A stretch of DNA of 64,000 nt from Armigeres subalbatus (lineage: Eukaryota; Arthropoda; Insecta; Diptera; Culicidae): NCBI RefSeq assembly GCF_024139115.2, contig NW_026943382.1, positions 124,001-188,000 on the forward strand. The letters are read 5' to 3'. Within the stretch, counting starts at the first letter, position 1. The number at the start of each line of letters is the position of its first letter. This document shows positions 45,668 to 56,783 of the stretch, piece after piece. Both the position numbers and the translations under genes were made by a program. Under the pieces are notes generated by a model. It ran no database searches. It was not told the origin of the DNA and worked only from the letters and a program-made list of their open reading frames with translations.

Positions 45668-45719
45668 ATGTGTACTGCTAGGGGTTATGCCTAACGTCCA
45701 TTATGTCTAACGTCCTTAA

Positions 45720-45939
45720 GGTCACTCCTTACGGAATCCAAGTTTCAAAGTGCTCGCGTTTTCGGGGGCACACCACTCGATGCGGAAGTAACGCACAACT
45801 GTAATTTTTATTATTTCACGCATGCTGCGACGCAGCAAAGCTAAATCAACAACAATGACAGTTGTGCGCCGCCTCAGAGTCGAGTGGTGTCCCCTGAAAA
45901 CGCGAGCACTTTGAAACTTGGATTCCGTAAGGAGTGACC
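45720..45939. mobile_element. piggyBac-style MITE (TTAA target), copy 1
   Basis: The ends ggtcactccttacggaatcc and ggattccgtaaggagtgacc are perfect inverted repeats. TTAA lies on both sides (45716-45719 and 45940-45943). The arms extend through gtgctcgcgttttc. Confidence 0.9.
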
Positions 45940-46204
45940 TTAACGTCGTGGACCCACTTCTCTGGGGGAACCTAGTTCCCGAAAAACAACACCATTCGGA
46001 CACACTTGTTTGTAGTTAGCCTTATCCGATTTGATTGCAACAGGTTGCATTCGATGCGGAATCCTGCCTATTTCCTATGGAAATTTTCGCTGGCAAATCC
46101 GGAGCTTGCGTAACAAATCTCGCGGCGTACTCTATCACGCTGAAGTTGCTATTTATGGTCAGACATACACTTTAATCAGCGGTGTATATGCAGTTTCTTA
46201 CACT

Positions 46205-46425
46205 TTTATTCGTTCAGCTTTCAGTATTTCAATTTTTAAGACTTTCAGATTTTCAATCTTTCAGTCTCTCACTTTTTCAATCTTCCAGTCTCTCAGTCCT
46301 TCAGTCTTTCAGGACCTCAGTCCATCAGCATTTAAGTCTTTCAGCCTTTTTGTCTTTCAGTCTTTCAATCTTTAAGTTTTCTAGTCTCCCAATCTATCCG
46401 TTTTTCAGTTCTTCAGCCGTCCAGT
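46205..46425. repeat. TTTCAGTC minisatellite, first block
   Basis: Degenerate 8-10 bp copies of tttcagtc with ctttcag and cttccagt variants. It is repeated in the second duplication unit. Confidence 0.85.
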
Positions 46426-46531
46426 GGCCCATCAAAAAAATTGAAAAAAGTTTTTCCCATACTAATTTGAGCCACCCTAATGTGTACTGCTAGGGGTTAT
46501 GCCTAACGTCCATTATGTCTAACGTCCTTAA

Positions 46532-46752
46532 GGTCACTCCTTACGGAATCCAAGTTTCAAAGTGCTCGCGTTTTCGGGGGCACACCACTCGATGCGGAAG
46601 TAACGCACAACTGTAATTTTTATTATTTCACGCATGCTGCGACGCAGCAAAGCTAAATCAACAAAAATGACAGTTGTGCGCCGCCTCCGTATCGAGTGGT
46701 GTGCCCCCGAAAACGCGAGCACTTTGAAACTTTGATTCCGTAATGAGTGACC
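46532..46752. mobile_element. piggyBac-style MITE (TTAA target), copy 2 from the duplication
   Basis: Same as 45720-45939, with TTAA at 46528-46531 and 46753-46756. It arose with the tandem duplication, not by a second insertion. Confidence 0.9.
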
Positions 46753-47014
46753 TTAACGTCGTGGACCCACTTCTCTGGGGAACCTAGTTCCCGAAAACAA
46801 CACCATTCGGACACACTTGTTTGTAGTTAGCCTTATCCGATTTGATTGCAACAGGTTTGCATTCGATGCGGAATCCTGCCTATTTCTATGGAAATTTTCG
46901 CTGGCAAATCCGGAGCTTGCGTAACAAATCTCGCGGCGTACTCTATCACGCTGAAGTTGCTATTTATGGTCAGATATACACTTTAATCAGCGGTGTATAT
47001 GCAGTTTCTTGCAC

Positions 47015-47745
47015 TTTTATTCGTTCAGCTTTCAGTGTTTTAATTTTTAGGACTTTCAGATTTTCAGTCTTTCAGTCTCTCACTCTTTCAATCTTCCAGT
47101 CTCTCAGTCCTTCAGTCTTTCAGTACTTCAGTCCATCAGCATTTAAGTCTTTCAGCCTTTTTGTCTTTCAGTCTTTCAATCTTTAAGTTTTCTAGTCTCC
47201 CAATCTATCCGTTTTTCAGTTCTTCAGCCGTCCAGTCTTTCAGTCTTACATTTTTCAGTCTTTCCTTTTCTTTATTCTTTTCGAAAACTCTTTCGGTGTT
47301 CCTGTCTTTCAGTCTTTCAGACTATCAATATTGCAGCCTGCAGTCATGCAATATTTCAATTTTCTGGTTTCTCCCAGTTTTTTCTTCAAGTTTTTAAGTT
47401 TTTTTCTTTTTGTGCTTTTAAAAAAAAATATTTTCCTATCTCTCAGTTTTTCAGCGTTTCAGTCTTTAAAACCATTTAGTATTCCAATCTTTCAGTCAAT
47501 CAATCTATTAGAGTTTCAGTCTTTCATTCTTCCAGACTTCAATCCCTTCAGCATTTAAGTCCTACAGTTCTTCAGTCTTTCAGTTTTTCGATCATTTAGA
47601 CTTTCAGTCTTTTAATATTTCAGTTTTGCAGTCTATTGGTCTTTAAATCTTTCAGTTTTCCAGTCTTTCAGCCTCAAAGTGTTTCAATCTTTCAGACTTT
47701 CAATCTTTCTGGTTTTTAGTCTTTCCGTTTCTCAGTCGTTCAATG
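47015..47745. repeat. TTTCAGTC minisatellite, second, longer block
   Basis: The same motif as 46205-46425, extending past the end of the duplicated unit to about 47745 with increasing degeneracy. Confidence 0.85.
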
Positions 47746-50129
47746 AACAAGTTAAATAACAACAAGTATATCAGTTTATCTTGATCCTCGCTACACATTC
47801 AGCGATTGAAAAACATTATGTTGCTGTAGTTATGTTTTTGCTTCAATACACTTCTACTTTTATGTAATCGGTAATTAATCTCGCTCATTCTTTTTGGAAA
47901 ATGCATTTCAATTGCAATAATGGAATCCATAAGAGTGAATGGAAACATATTCATAACCCACACAAAAGAAAGTAATGAAAAATAAACGACATGTAAAATA
48001 CACGTAAATTGACCAAATATGTCTGGCTGTGCATTCTTGCTGTGCATTCTAATGACGCAGGCACTTAATTCAAAATTCAAATGAACAATCGCTCACTTTG
48101 AGCGATTGATTGTTTATCCTCGCGAATGATAAACAATTGAACAAAATAAGTAAAACGGAAATTTCCAAATTCGATACCGTCACGAAATTAGGATAGATTT
48201 CAAACGCTAATAGCTCCTTTATCTTTCAATGGATTTTCGAGATTTTATTATCAATCGAATCGGCAACTCTCCAGCAATTTTTTAAGCCTATTGGAATTAT
48301 TGATTGTCAACGAAAAAACATTAAAAATTTCAAATCTTTACCAACCCAGTAAAATTTCACAGTTTCGTTACGACCGCCGTCTGCGGTTGGTTTTTGCGCT
48401 CTACTTTTGTGCGATGATTCGCACAAAAAGTACAAAACAGAACCAGAGCAATGACCGCGGTCGGGTCAAAAAAGTAATGTTTATGAAAAAGTGCTACAGA
48501 TGCTGGACATGTTCATGTAAGCAAGAAGTGAATATTAAAATTGATCAATTTTAAACAAACACTCTAACTTTTTAATGGAAATTGAGTAAAATTTATGTGG
48601 GATAGAAAGAGAGAGCAATGCAATTTTACTCAGTCACTGAGTAGGTGAAAGTTAGCGTGTATCCTACTATTTAGGCAGCATTCCTTTAAAAAAAAACATT
48701 TCAAAAGCATTTAATCGCCATTCAATAGGCAATTAACTATGAATAACAATCGGAGAAAGGCATCATCACCACTGCGGAATAATAAATTTGGGGTTTTTAA
48801 ATGAAAATTTTAAACTGTCATATCCAACCATTTTCATATATAGTAAGTTACGCCAATTTTGTTCGAAACATAAATGGATTGGTGTGCGATCGAACATGAT
48901 TTGCGGAAAAACTACACATTACACGCGGCAAAACGTTTACATATACAATCCTCGCTACCTCCCGACCCCATATATCCAACATCCCAACGCACATAGGAGT
49001 ACGCAGTGTAAAAGCGTGGCCAAAAGTATGTCAATCATTTTTTCGTCTGTAAGTGCATTCAATAGAAACAGTAAAGTATATTTTTTTGTTTTTATGCTGT
49101 TTACATTCATCTAGCAATGAAGTATGACCACTGGCGGCGTCAGTTATTGTTTTTTGATAGAGCACCACTTGGCGCAAGAACGCTGCCTTTGAGAACTACA
49201 GCGTGCTTGCAACGAGTGGTGCCCACATCTGGCTCCGTCAGTGAGTATGATCTTCCTTTATGTTAATCTGGATTCTTTGATTATTACTTACTAAATTTTC
49301 CGAAATGATGTACTTTGTTTGTTTACTTCAACAATATAAATTTGTCATCGAATTATGTTAAAGTTCCTGGATAATGTTTTGTTATATCAAATGGAGCAGA
49401 TATAATAAATACGAAATGCAAATCAACCGCTATGTTTCTTAATAATCTTCACATCCGAAAAAAGCGTATGCTTTTATGGATCGGTATGTTAATCAAAGTC
49501 TCACTCTTCTTTGGAAGCGAAACATAATTTATGTGAGGTTTGGCACTCAAAACCATGATTTTTTTCTACCATTTTTAGGCAAACTTCACTATATTACAAT
49601 GAAAATAACTCACGATTGCGTGAGTATGCGTGAAATGTTTTTTATGAAGCTTATTCAAGAAGCTCCAATCTTTCCAACGCTGGCAATTTTGTTGCTTGGA
49701 CTGGCTTGGAACCTAATCAAAAGTTTTATTTTGTAAAACATATTATTGTAAAAAGCTAGAAAAAAGCTTGCAGTTAATATCATGATTATGGATCACCTGA
49801 ATAAGGTTTCAGATCGAATCATACTTGGAAAAGTTTTAAATACCCTCATTATTGATACTTATATTGATTTTCATCTTGATATTCATTAAAAATCAAGAAA
49901 AACATGATAAAACGCGAACATTTTTTAATGCACAATTGCGATAAAACTAGCATTGAAATTATGGTGAAGTTATGACACCCAGCATCGTCTACAAGTAAAC
50001 AATATTGTTTCAAAAACCCCATGGCAAATTAGTATCACTATTTGAGAATTCAAAAACGAAAAATAATATGGAAATATCTAAATTTTTTGTTTTTGACTTT
50101 TGGCCAGGATTTGGGCTGAAATACTCCTC
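47746..50129. other. Unique or old repeat sequence; copy of the 52385 repeat at 48150-48360
   Basis: No gene is supported. 48150-48360 (aaatttccaaattcgatacc, gattttcgagattttattat) is a diverged copy of 52385-52610. At 49117-49250 an imperfect ~130-bp hairpin includes gcaccactt opposite agtggtgc. Frames of about 60-110 codons here lack domains. Confidence 0.45.
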
Positions 50130-50510
50130 AGTGCAACGGTTGTAATTTGACTAAGCGCGCACGCGCAGTTTGAAGCTTGTATAAGAATTACTATGAAAAC
50201 AGTAAATTTTTCGGAAAACCGTTTTGCAACGTTGGTCATTAACATCTAAAAATATATGAGTACGTTGGCAACATAGGAAACTTAGCAAGTGAATAAATCG
50301 TCTTTATTGCGAAACAATTCGCTGCTTGCAAGAACAATTATTAAGGAAATACTAAATCTTGGGAAATTCAATTTAGCACGTGAAAGAATAACATCAATAA
50401 TGAGCAGTTTTATTTTCTTTATAACTTTGCTTACGAAAGTCCGATCGGTTCGCAACAACAATAGTCTTACAGATTTAGAAATATTCTACGAAGTCTTCGG
50501 GTTGATTATA
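50130..50510 (+). mobile_element. Internal fragment of the TAGAGTGATTC MITE family
   Basis: It follows the interior of 3213-3525 and 31446-32113 (ggaaaaccgttttgcaacg, ttgcgaaacaattcgctgct, tttataactttgcttacgaa). The terminal repeats are absent. Confidence 0.7.
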
Positions 50511-51533
50511 TTTAGGGGGAGATTGTCCAGTGCCGGACACATAAGCCATTAAACAAAAAACCCAGATTAATCCACCTACAGTGAGATTTTGACCCTTCCT
50601 TAAGCCCCAAAATATATGGGCTAACTGTCAAATTTTCCGTTTCCGTCGCCGTTCCGTTGTATTGCGTTTGGGGCTTTAATTATCAGGATTTTTTTCCAGA
50701 TTCCAGTATTTAAACCGAGATAAAACTACTCAGCTTCCCACGGTGATTTACCGCGAAGCTGACAAAATAATTGCCTACCCAAAGGCGGATGTCATGGGTT
50801 GAATGACAACTTAACGAATGATAACGTACTGTGCTTCATGCTGCCTATCTATAAGGCGCTCGTCGGATTGAATAACTATTGTGACATGGTTAGTAACTAT
50901 CGTAACGGTGGTTTAATATATTGTACTCCAGAGACCTCGATGTTAATTAATCCAGAACTAACTAAATCAGTCATTGATCTGAGCGAAACTCAATAGCGTT
51001 CAATAATAACATATATTTCGCCTTATGGATGCCTAATTTGGTAAAACTAAACTTGTTCAATACATTAAAAATGAGCGAGATTTTTATGGTAGTAAATTTC
51101 AGAATTTGCACACATACGCACACATACATGCATACAAGTGATCTATTAGTGTCTCAAAACATGCTCACATTTGCTATCTAGCTTCCACTGAAGAAATTTT
51201 TGAAATCCCTTTCTATTTTTCCTTTTTTTGCTTTTCTGAGAAGATTTTCTTATACATGCTTCTATATGTTCCTAAATTAAAATCATTTGTTTCTTTGAAA
51301 CAAATCAGAAAAATAGGCATAATTCCATGTCATATTATTTGTTATAATTATATTTTCAATGTCAAAGTGTATTTGTTTAAAATACCATACATTTTATTTA
51401 ATAATTCACGAGATTTCTAGATAGATCAATACGTAACACACCTGCGTAACGCATACAAAGTGAAATTATAGACACTTCCGAAGGAAGGGTCAAAAAACTT
51501 TAACTATCCGGATTATATTTCTTTTTATACCAT
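50511..51533. other. Non-coding, no supported gene
   Basis: Near 50567 the short motif cccagattaatccaccta is the inverted counterpart of the right end of the element at 55128-55858. The rest is AT-rich. A frame at 50799-50996 has no recognisable domain. Confidence 0.45.
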
Positions 51534-52384
51534 ACTAGCAGAACGTACCCTGCGTTGCTCGGGTATTTTCGTTTAACGTTCGAAATGTCATTTTCTGCGT
51601 TGATTGCGACGACGCCGCACTCTAGATCATTTTTCTAGCGATCGCATTACGTTTTCTCCAAACTCGCCTTAATATTGTATTTTGACAATTTTCCCAACTT
51701 TTCCTTTAAAATTTACTAACCTTATGCATATAGAAACACAGCTGATCCCAATACGAATCGATTAGTGAGGAAATCTCGCAAATCGGTCATCCTCTTCGTA
51801 AGTTATATTGCCTCAAAGGAAGAATAGATAGAAGAAAGAAACACAAAATATGACTATAAGGCAAAGACAAAGGTGTTGTTTGAACGAGATGGCGCCACAA
51901 CATTTAAAGTAAAATGAATTTCCTTGTATGGACAAATCATCCGTTCTCATCAACTACGCATCGCATCAATATGAAACCTAGGTCAAAAAGCAACAAATAA
52001 TTTTTAGATTGTTTGTTCCCACGGCTTGTTTTACAGTTCTAAACAATAAAAGAGATTTCATTGTACCTCCATACTAAATTCTAGCTGTATACTTTCGATT
52101 TCTTCAAGACTGTTCTCCACCTCGTGTGTGTGGAAGGAACATTGAAAGCTTACGATATCGAACAGCAGATGTCACTAGTGTATATGCAATATTACATTGA
52201 TACAAACACACAGCAACACCACCTGTCGCCTGATAATGGAAATATTGTAATTATACCATCAGGTGTAGTGGCTGTTGTTAAAATATTTAGGAAGGGCCTC
52301 AAGCGGAATTTTTGCTAGAATGCAACTGACGATCTCCTATTGAAGATTTTTGACGTAAACTACGTCTAAGGGGAAGCCTCGGGT
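51534..52384. repeat. Unclassified repeat related to 13293-15245
   Basis: It starts actagcagaacgtaccctgc followed by gttgctcgggtatttt, like the start of the repeat at 13293. The interior is AT-rich with no unit structure, and the right border is uncertain. Confidence 0.4.
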
Positions 52385-52610
52385 ACAGGGTGCAAAATGA
52401 AAATTTCCAAATTGGGGACCGTCACGAAATCGTGTAAAATTTCAAACGGTAATAGCGACTTTATCTTTCGACGGATTTTCGAGATTTTCTTATCAATAGA
52501 TTCGGAAACTTTCCACCAATTTGCTAATTGTATTAAAACTATTCATTTATCAACGGCAAATTATTGAAAATGTTATTTCTTTCCAAACCGGGTGAAAAAT
52601 TCAGAAATAA
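52385..52610. repeat. Repeat copy homologous to 48150-48360
   Basis: aaatttccaaattggggacc, cgtcacgaaat and cggattttcgagattttctt match the earlier copy at about 80 percent by eye. Confidence 0.7.
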
Positions 52611-52689
52611 TCAATCCCGTTCATAAATCCCCAACACGGACATCAGATTGCAGTAAGGTACGGGTCTTTTGATCCACTGCTTCGTTTTC

Positions 52690-52746
52690 CCTGTGTATAA
52701 AAAGCCACGTGTTTCGCGTGCGCGCGTCATTTTCATTCTGGATTTC
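52690..52746 (+). promoter_or_regulatory. TATA-box core promoter-like sequence
   Basis: tgtataaaaagccacg places a strong TATA box at about 52696. A TCATT-type start site follows about 30 bp on (tcattttcattctgg), and the first ATG is at 52748. The following frame (to 52887) is not a recognisable histone. The arrangement resembles compact histone-type promoters, and a histone-type 3' signal lies downstream at 53352. Confidence 0.45.
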
Positions 52747-52949
52747 ATGGAAAGCGGACCAAGGCGTCCAGAAGCGGCTGTGGTGGTGTGGATGAAAATT
52801 TTTCGTTCGATGGTGGTGGCGGTCGTGGCAACAGCAGTACATCTTTACATCCGTGTTACAAGCAGCATTTTTGGATCTGGCAATTAACGGCGTGCGTAGA
52901 GCCGAATCATCGGATGACTGTCGCGCAGTCCAGTAGTTGTTGTTGGTGA

Positions 52950-53321
52950 TAAAGATGGGCGTTCAGATCCAGAACCGATAAATGATCCGGATCTTTGTTG
53001 GGAGTGAATGATCCGTAGCTCACTTTTTGAAAGATGCGGTTCACCAGATCAGCAAATTATCTGGCTATTCGTAGGGAAATGTCAAAATGAAAGGTTTTTC
53101 GTGGGTTCTTTATGCATGTGATATTAGCTTGTGAGCGAGAGAGTGATGAAATGTTTGTATGCACGGGTCAAAAGCATGATCCTGAATGACAACCGTTGCC
53201 CCATTTTGCATTCTACTTACGTATTATTCAAAAGATCCGATCCGTATGAAAGATCCGGATCATTAGATTGAACGACCCAGATCTGATCCGTTCAACGGGT
53301 GATCCGTCTTGCCCATCTCTA
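52950..53321. mobile_element. 372-bp hAT-style MITE (ends TAAAGATGGGC)
   Basis: The left taaagatgggcgttcagatc and the complement of the right end (tagagatgggcaagacggatc) are inverted. The interior is rich in gatccggatc. The flanks are gttggtga at 52942-52949 and 53322-53329, an exact 8-bp duplication. Confidence 0.92.
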
Positions 53322-53351
53322 GTTGGTGAGGCACATAAGTGGGAATGAATC

Positions 53352-53389
53352 GGTTCTTTTCAGAACCACCATTATGTTTGGGAGGAAGG
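53352..53389 (+). terminator. Histone-type mRNA 3' processing signal, copy 1
   Basis: ggttcttttcagaacc is a perfect 6-bp stem with loop tttc and is followed by acc, matching the metazoan histone stem-loop pattern. A purine-rich gggaggaagg lies 13 bp downstream, as a U7-type downstream element would. No histone coding sequence is recognised upstream. Confidence 0.65.
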
Positions 53390-53881
53390 TTAAGTTGAAC
53401 TAATTTGTCTATAGTGCAACCGCTAGGAACTAGAAAATTTTTCAGTAAAATATTCTAGCGTGATTCTGAGCTCAATTATATGATGTTTGTCTAGCACTTA
53501 ACCACTCTTCTTGTTGTGGACTTAATTTTGAACGATGATTCAGTGATTGATAAGTGATTGAGAAAGTTGATATGAGACGAATTTTTTTCAAAGCATAATT
53601 GTTTGGTATCGGTAGCGGAATCATAGCATTAGTGCCGGTCCGAGCGCGCGTCAGAAGGAGAAACTGCTAATGTGTATTCGCATGGATGGAAATAAAACCT
53701 TAAACAATTAGCAGGCTACCTACTAGAATTATAAACTTGAGGGGAAATTTCACTTGACTGTTACTGCTATCCACGCGAATAATTTTCGGCAGCGTCTTTC
53801 TATAACGCGCGCTCGTGATTCTGCAACCGATGGAAAACAATCAGCCATCACCAAGTAATTAAGTTTTACTTTGAACAAAAT
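53390..53881. other. Non-coding spacer sharing sequence with 54650-54780 and 54945-55050
   Basis: gagcgcgcgtc and atgtgtattcgcatggatgg recur in the same order after each histone-type signal, showing a diverged tandem unit. Confidence 0.6.
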
Positions 53882-54202
53882 TCATCTCGCCTCAAGTTGT
53901 GACTTAAGATCTACTTTCTCTGATGGTAGCCAATCGTTAGAAAATTTAATCTGAGCACAAACGACCGCATGAACCACACCATCGATGAGAATACAATTTC
54001 CTGTAGCAGATCCGCCGATGCCGATGGTGGGACTACGATCTGCTTTTCGCAACATTTCGAACGAAATGGCTCGCGCGAGCTGAAGAGCTGCTTTCTTGTA
54101 ATCAATAAAGTTAAACCTGTAACCACGCCCTTTGGTGAGTGTTACGGTTACACAATATTTGCACTCATACCGATCAACAAAGAGGCGGGACCAATGATCC
54201 AT
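53882..54202 (-). CDS. Unrecognised 106-codon open frame
   Basis: An ATG-initiated frame of ordinary amino-acid composition (starts MDHWSRLFVDRYECKY, ends KVDLKSQLEAR) in a stretch without recognised repeat ends. It has no transmembrane segment or signal peptide. It includes IGIGGSATGN, which superficially recalls a phosphate-binding glycine loop, but nothing else supports a kinase. The opposite strand is also open (80 codons). It could be an exon, a decayed gene or chance. Confidence 0.22.
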   Translation of the reverse strand: MDHWSRLFVDRYECKYCVTVTLTKGRGYRFNFIDYKKAALQLARAISFEMLRKADRSPTIGIGGSATGNCILIDGVVHAVVCAQIKFSNDWLPSEKVDLKSQLEAR

Positions 54203-54285
54203 CTTTATTGATTATAAGAAAACTGCTTTCCCCCGCGCGCGAGGCATTTCATTTGAAATATCGCGGAGAGCGGTCCCAGCATCGG

Positions 54286-54546
54286 TAAAGATATCGCAAA
54301 TTAATCGATTAATTTTGAATCGATTACTTCCCAACGATTAATCGATTCAATAATCGACAAGAATCGAGAGTAATCGATTAGTTACTAATCGATTAATCGG
54401 GATTTTACGACAACTTTTAGATGTCGATTACTTCGATTAATTTTTAATCGATTACTACTCAACGATGAATCGATTCAATAATCGTCAAGAATCGAGAGTA
54501 ATCGATTAGTTACTAATCGATTAATCGAGATTTTATGACATCTCTA
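54286..54546. mobile_element. 261-bp hAT-style MITE made of ATCGATTA repeats
   Basis: The left taaagatatcgcaaattaat and the complement of the right end (tagagatgtcataaaatctc) are inverted. The interior holds two ~115-bp internal copies (each with caagaatcgagagtaatcga). The flanks are agcatcgg at 54278-54285 and 54547-54554, an exact 8-bp duplication. Confidence 0.9.
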
Positions 54547-54607
54547 AGCATCGGCGGAGTTGCTGAGCAAATTTTATTCCAAATACATATGGGATATTGG
54601 AAAAATC

Positions 54608-54649
54608 GGTTCTTCTCAGGGCCTCCATTCTATACAAAGGAAGATTGAG
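54608..54649 (+). terminator. Histone-type 3' signal, diverged copy 2
   Basis: ggttcttctcagggcc can still form a 6-bp stem using two G-U pairs. It is followed at 13 bp by the purine-rich aaaggaagattgag. Confidence 0.5.
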
Positions 54650-54894
54650 GCGAGGCGAATTTTTTTCAAAGTGCAAATTAACCGCTTGGAGACGCCATAA
54701 AGTTGCCTGGCGTCCGTAGCAGAATCACGAGCGCGCGTCGGAGGGAGATGCTACAAATATGTATTCGCATGGATGGCTTCAGTGGCAGTCAAGTTTAATT
54801 CTTTCAAGATTCTTATTTGGTTTTGTTATTCCAGCCAATGGCGTGGATCGTGTGGTCGTTAGTGATTCGAAATATGCATTATTGGGAATTAATC

Positions 54895-54937
54895 GATTCT
54901 TCTCAGGGCCACCATTTTAAACATAGGAAGATTGAGG
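54895..54937 (+). terminator. Histone-type 3' signal, diverged copy 3
   Basis: gattcttctcagggcc has lost one stem pair. It is followed by acc and by ataggaagattgagg. It is clearly the same unit as copy 2 but probably inactive. Confidence 0.45.
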
Positions 54938-55127
54938 CGAGACGAATTCGTTCAAAGTACAACGTCGTAGCAGAATTACGTTGCCGTTCGTAGCAGAATA
55001 ACGAGCGCGTATTGTAGAGAGCTGCTGCAAATATGTATTCTTGCACTGGCACTAGATTCTTCATTTCACCAAACTGTTTTACGTAGTTTACGTCGGGCGG
55101 TCGTGTCTTGTACACAACCCTTATGAT

Positions 55128-55858
55128 TTTTGCCTTTCTCGTACAACTAGGTTGTACCGAAAGGCTATCATTTCACTCCAAATTCGAACTTTTGATAGAA
55201 GTCCCGGAGACCCATAGTGTTATATACCATTCGACTCAGCTCGATGAGCTGAACAAATGTCTGTCTGTCCGTGTGTGCGTGTGTGTGTGTGTATGTGTGT
55301 GCGTGTGTGCACAAAATGCCATAAAAAACATTAGTCAAATTTTCACATAGAAACTCTTAACCGATTTTCTTGCAACAAGTTGCATCCGACAGAGACTAAA
55401 ACGCTGTTGATCACTATTGAATTTCATAATAATTGCAAATTGCAAAAAATAGATAATATTAAAATAGTGATGAGATATAGTGACATAGAACAATAATGTG
55501 TGATGAAAAATGCCTTGCATCTATGAATATTTTTAAAGTTTATCCGCGGCTTGCTCCCATTAAGAGTTTCATCGTACTATAAAGACGCTCGTGTTGCACG
55601 CATTTAGGCGTAAGTATGCTCTTCGTTCAGTTTCATAGTACTATGAAATTGTCCGAAAGTCAAAATTCGAACATAGGAAATTCGAGAAACTTTTGGCAGC
55701 GCCATCTGTCGTCTACTAGTGTAAATTTTCTATCATAACATTAGACGGTGTAACTGTTTTGCCTTTCTTGTACATCATCGAGGTGTAAGCGTAAAGGCTA
55801 CATTTATTACCTTTTTGCGCGAGAAAGGCGCCGTCACCGCTAGGTGGATTAATCTGGG
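55128..55858. mobile_element. GCCTTTCTCG-family element, complete copy
   Basis: gcctttctcg near 55132 and cgagaaaggc near 55821 are inverted ends. The sequence continues rightward to taggtggattaatctggg. The body is nearly identical to 40436-41104. It contains a (GT)n run at about 55270-55310. The left flank (55073-55127) matches 57587-57642, where no element follows, so it inserted into that repeat. Confidence 0.8.
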
Positions 55859-55865
55859 TTTTTTA

Positions 55866-56021
55866 TGTACAGGTTATCCGACTTCGTCAGTAGATGGGAA
55901 TAACCAGCGCGGGGGGAAAACATACATTTTCAGTGCAAAACGTAAACAAACGAGCATAAATTCCATACAAAAATCCAAGATGGCTGAGTTGGGGATATTG
56001 ACAAGTCGGATAACCTGTACA
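55866..56021. mobile_element. 156-bp palindromic MITE with TA target site
   Basis: tgtacaggttatccgactt and aagtcggataacctgtaca are perfect inverted ends. TA lies at 55864-55865 and 56022-56023, as for Tc1/mariner-type insertion. Confidence 0.88.
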
Positions 56022-56241
56022 TAAATAAATCTTGTATTGAACATTGATGATTCATACAAACTATATTTGATCATTTGAACACCTTTTTCGACGATGAATT
56101 TTGGTGAAAAATTTTACGATTCAGAAAAATGTCTCCTAGTACCGGACACTATTGCATCATGTTCAAATGTGACTAAGTTCCTGTTACATGAGTAAAGACA
56201 TAATTCAGAACAGTAATATTATTCACGTGCTTTGAGTTGTA

Positions 56242-56783
56242 CACCTGTGTTCAGAATAATAGCAGCGGAAGCTGTTTTTCATACAAAATGGTCAATGACC
56301 GATTGAGCTGAAATTTTGGCAGTGAACTACAAATATGATGAAATTTACACATAGTAAGTATAAATATTTTCGAATGACGCGTTCAAAAATTACACACTAG
56401 ATCAAATTGTTCAAAATAATAGCAGTTTTTGTTTCGCAAATATCAATAAAAAAATTGAATGGAATGTTATCAATTTGAATTCAGGTGCTGCGAGACACTA
56501 AGCTTAAAATTTAAAAATATAAATTGTTGAATTTGACATTTGAATTGGCCAATATAACAAAAATAAAAACTGCTATTTTTTGAACAATTTGACCTAGTGC
56601 GTAATTTTTGAACGCGTCATTCGAAAAAAAAATGGTACGTAGTATGTGTAAAATTCTTCATATTTGTAGTTCACTACCAAAATTTCAGCTCAATCGGTCA
56701 TCGGGATACAAAGTTGCAGCTTGTCAAAGTTGACCATTTTGTATGAAAAACGACTTCAGCTGCTATTATTCTAAACACAGGTG
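56242..56783. mobile_element. 542-bp foldback MITE with TA target site
   Basis: cacctgtgttcagaataata and tattattctaaacacaggtg are inverted. The arms extend ~170 bp (gaacgcgtcattcga, agttcactaccaaaat). TA is at 56240-56241 and 56784-56785. A Tc1/mariner-type MITE. Confidence 0.9.

Larger units (their letters stand above)
45614..47236. repeat. Tandem duplication of an ~812-bp unit
   Basis: 45614-46425 and 46426-47236 are nearly identical head to tail, with scattered single-base differences. The unit carries the right end of the 709-bp foldback, a TTAA-flanked MITE, a unique stretch (ggaaattttcgctggcaaat) and the start of the tttcagtc minisatellite. The junction lies at gccgtccagt / ggcccatc. 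Confidence 0.95.

Noticed and set aside
52748..52887. Histone coding sequence downstream of the TATA box
   Set aside because: The translation does not match any core or linker histone pattern; only the regulatory signals resemble histone genes.
53882..54202. Glycerate-kinase-like glycine motif (GIGGSAT)
   Set aside because: Only a short chance-level match; the surrounding sequence does not fit that family.
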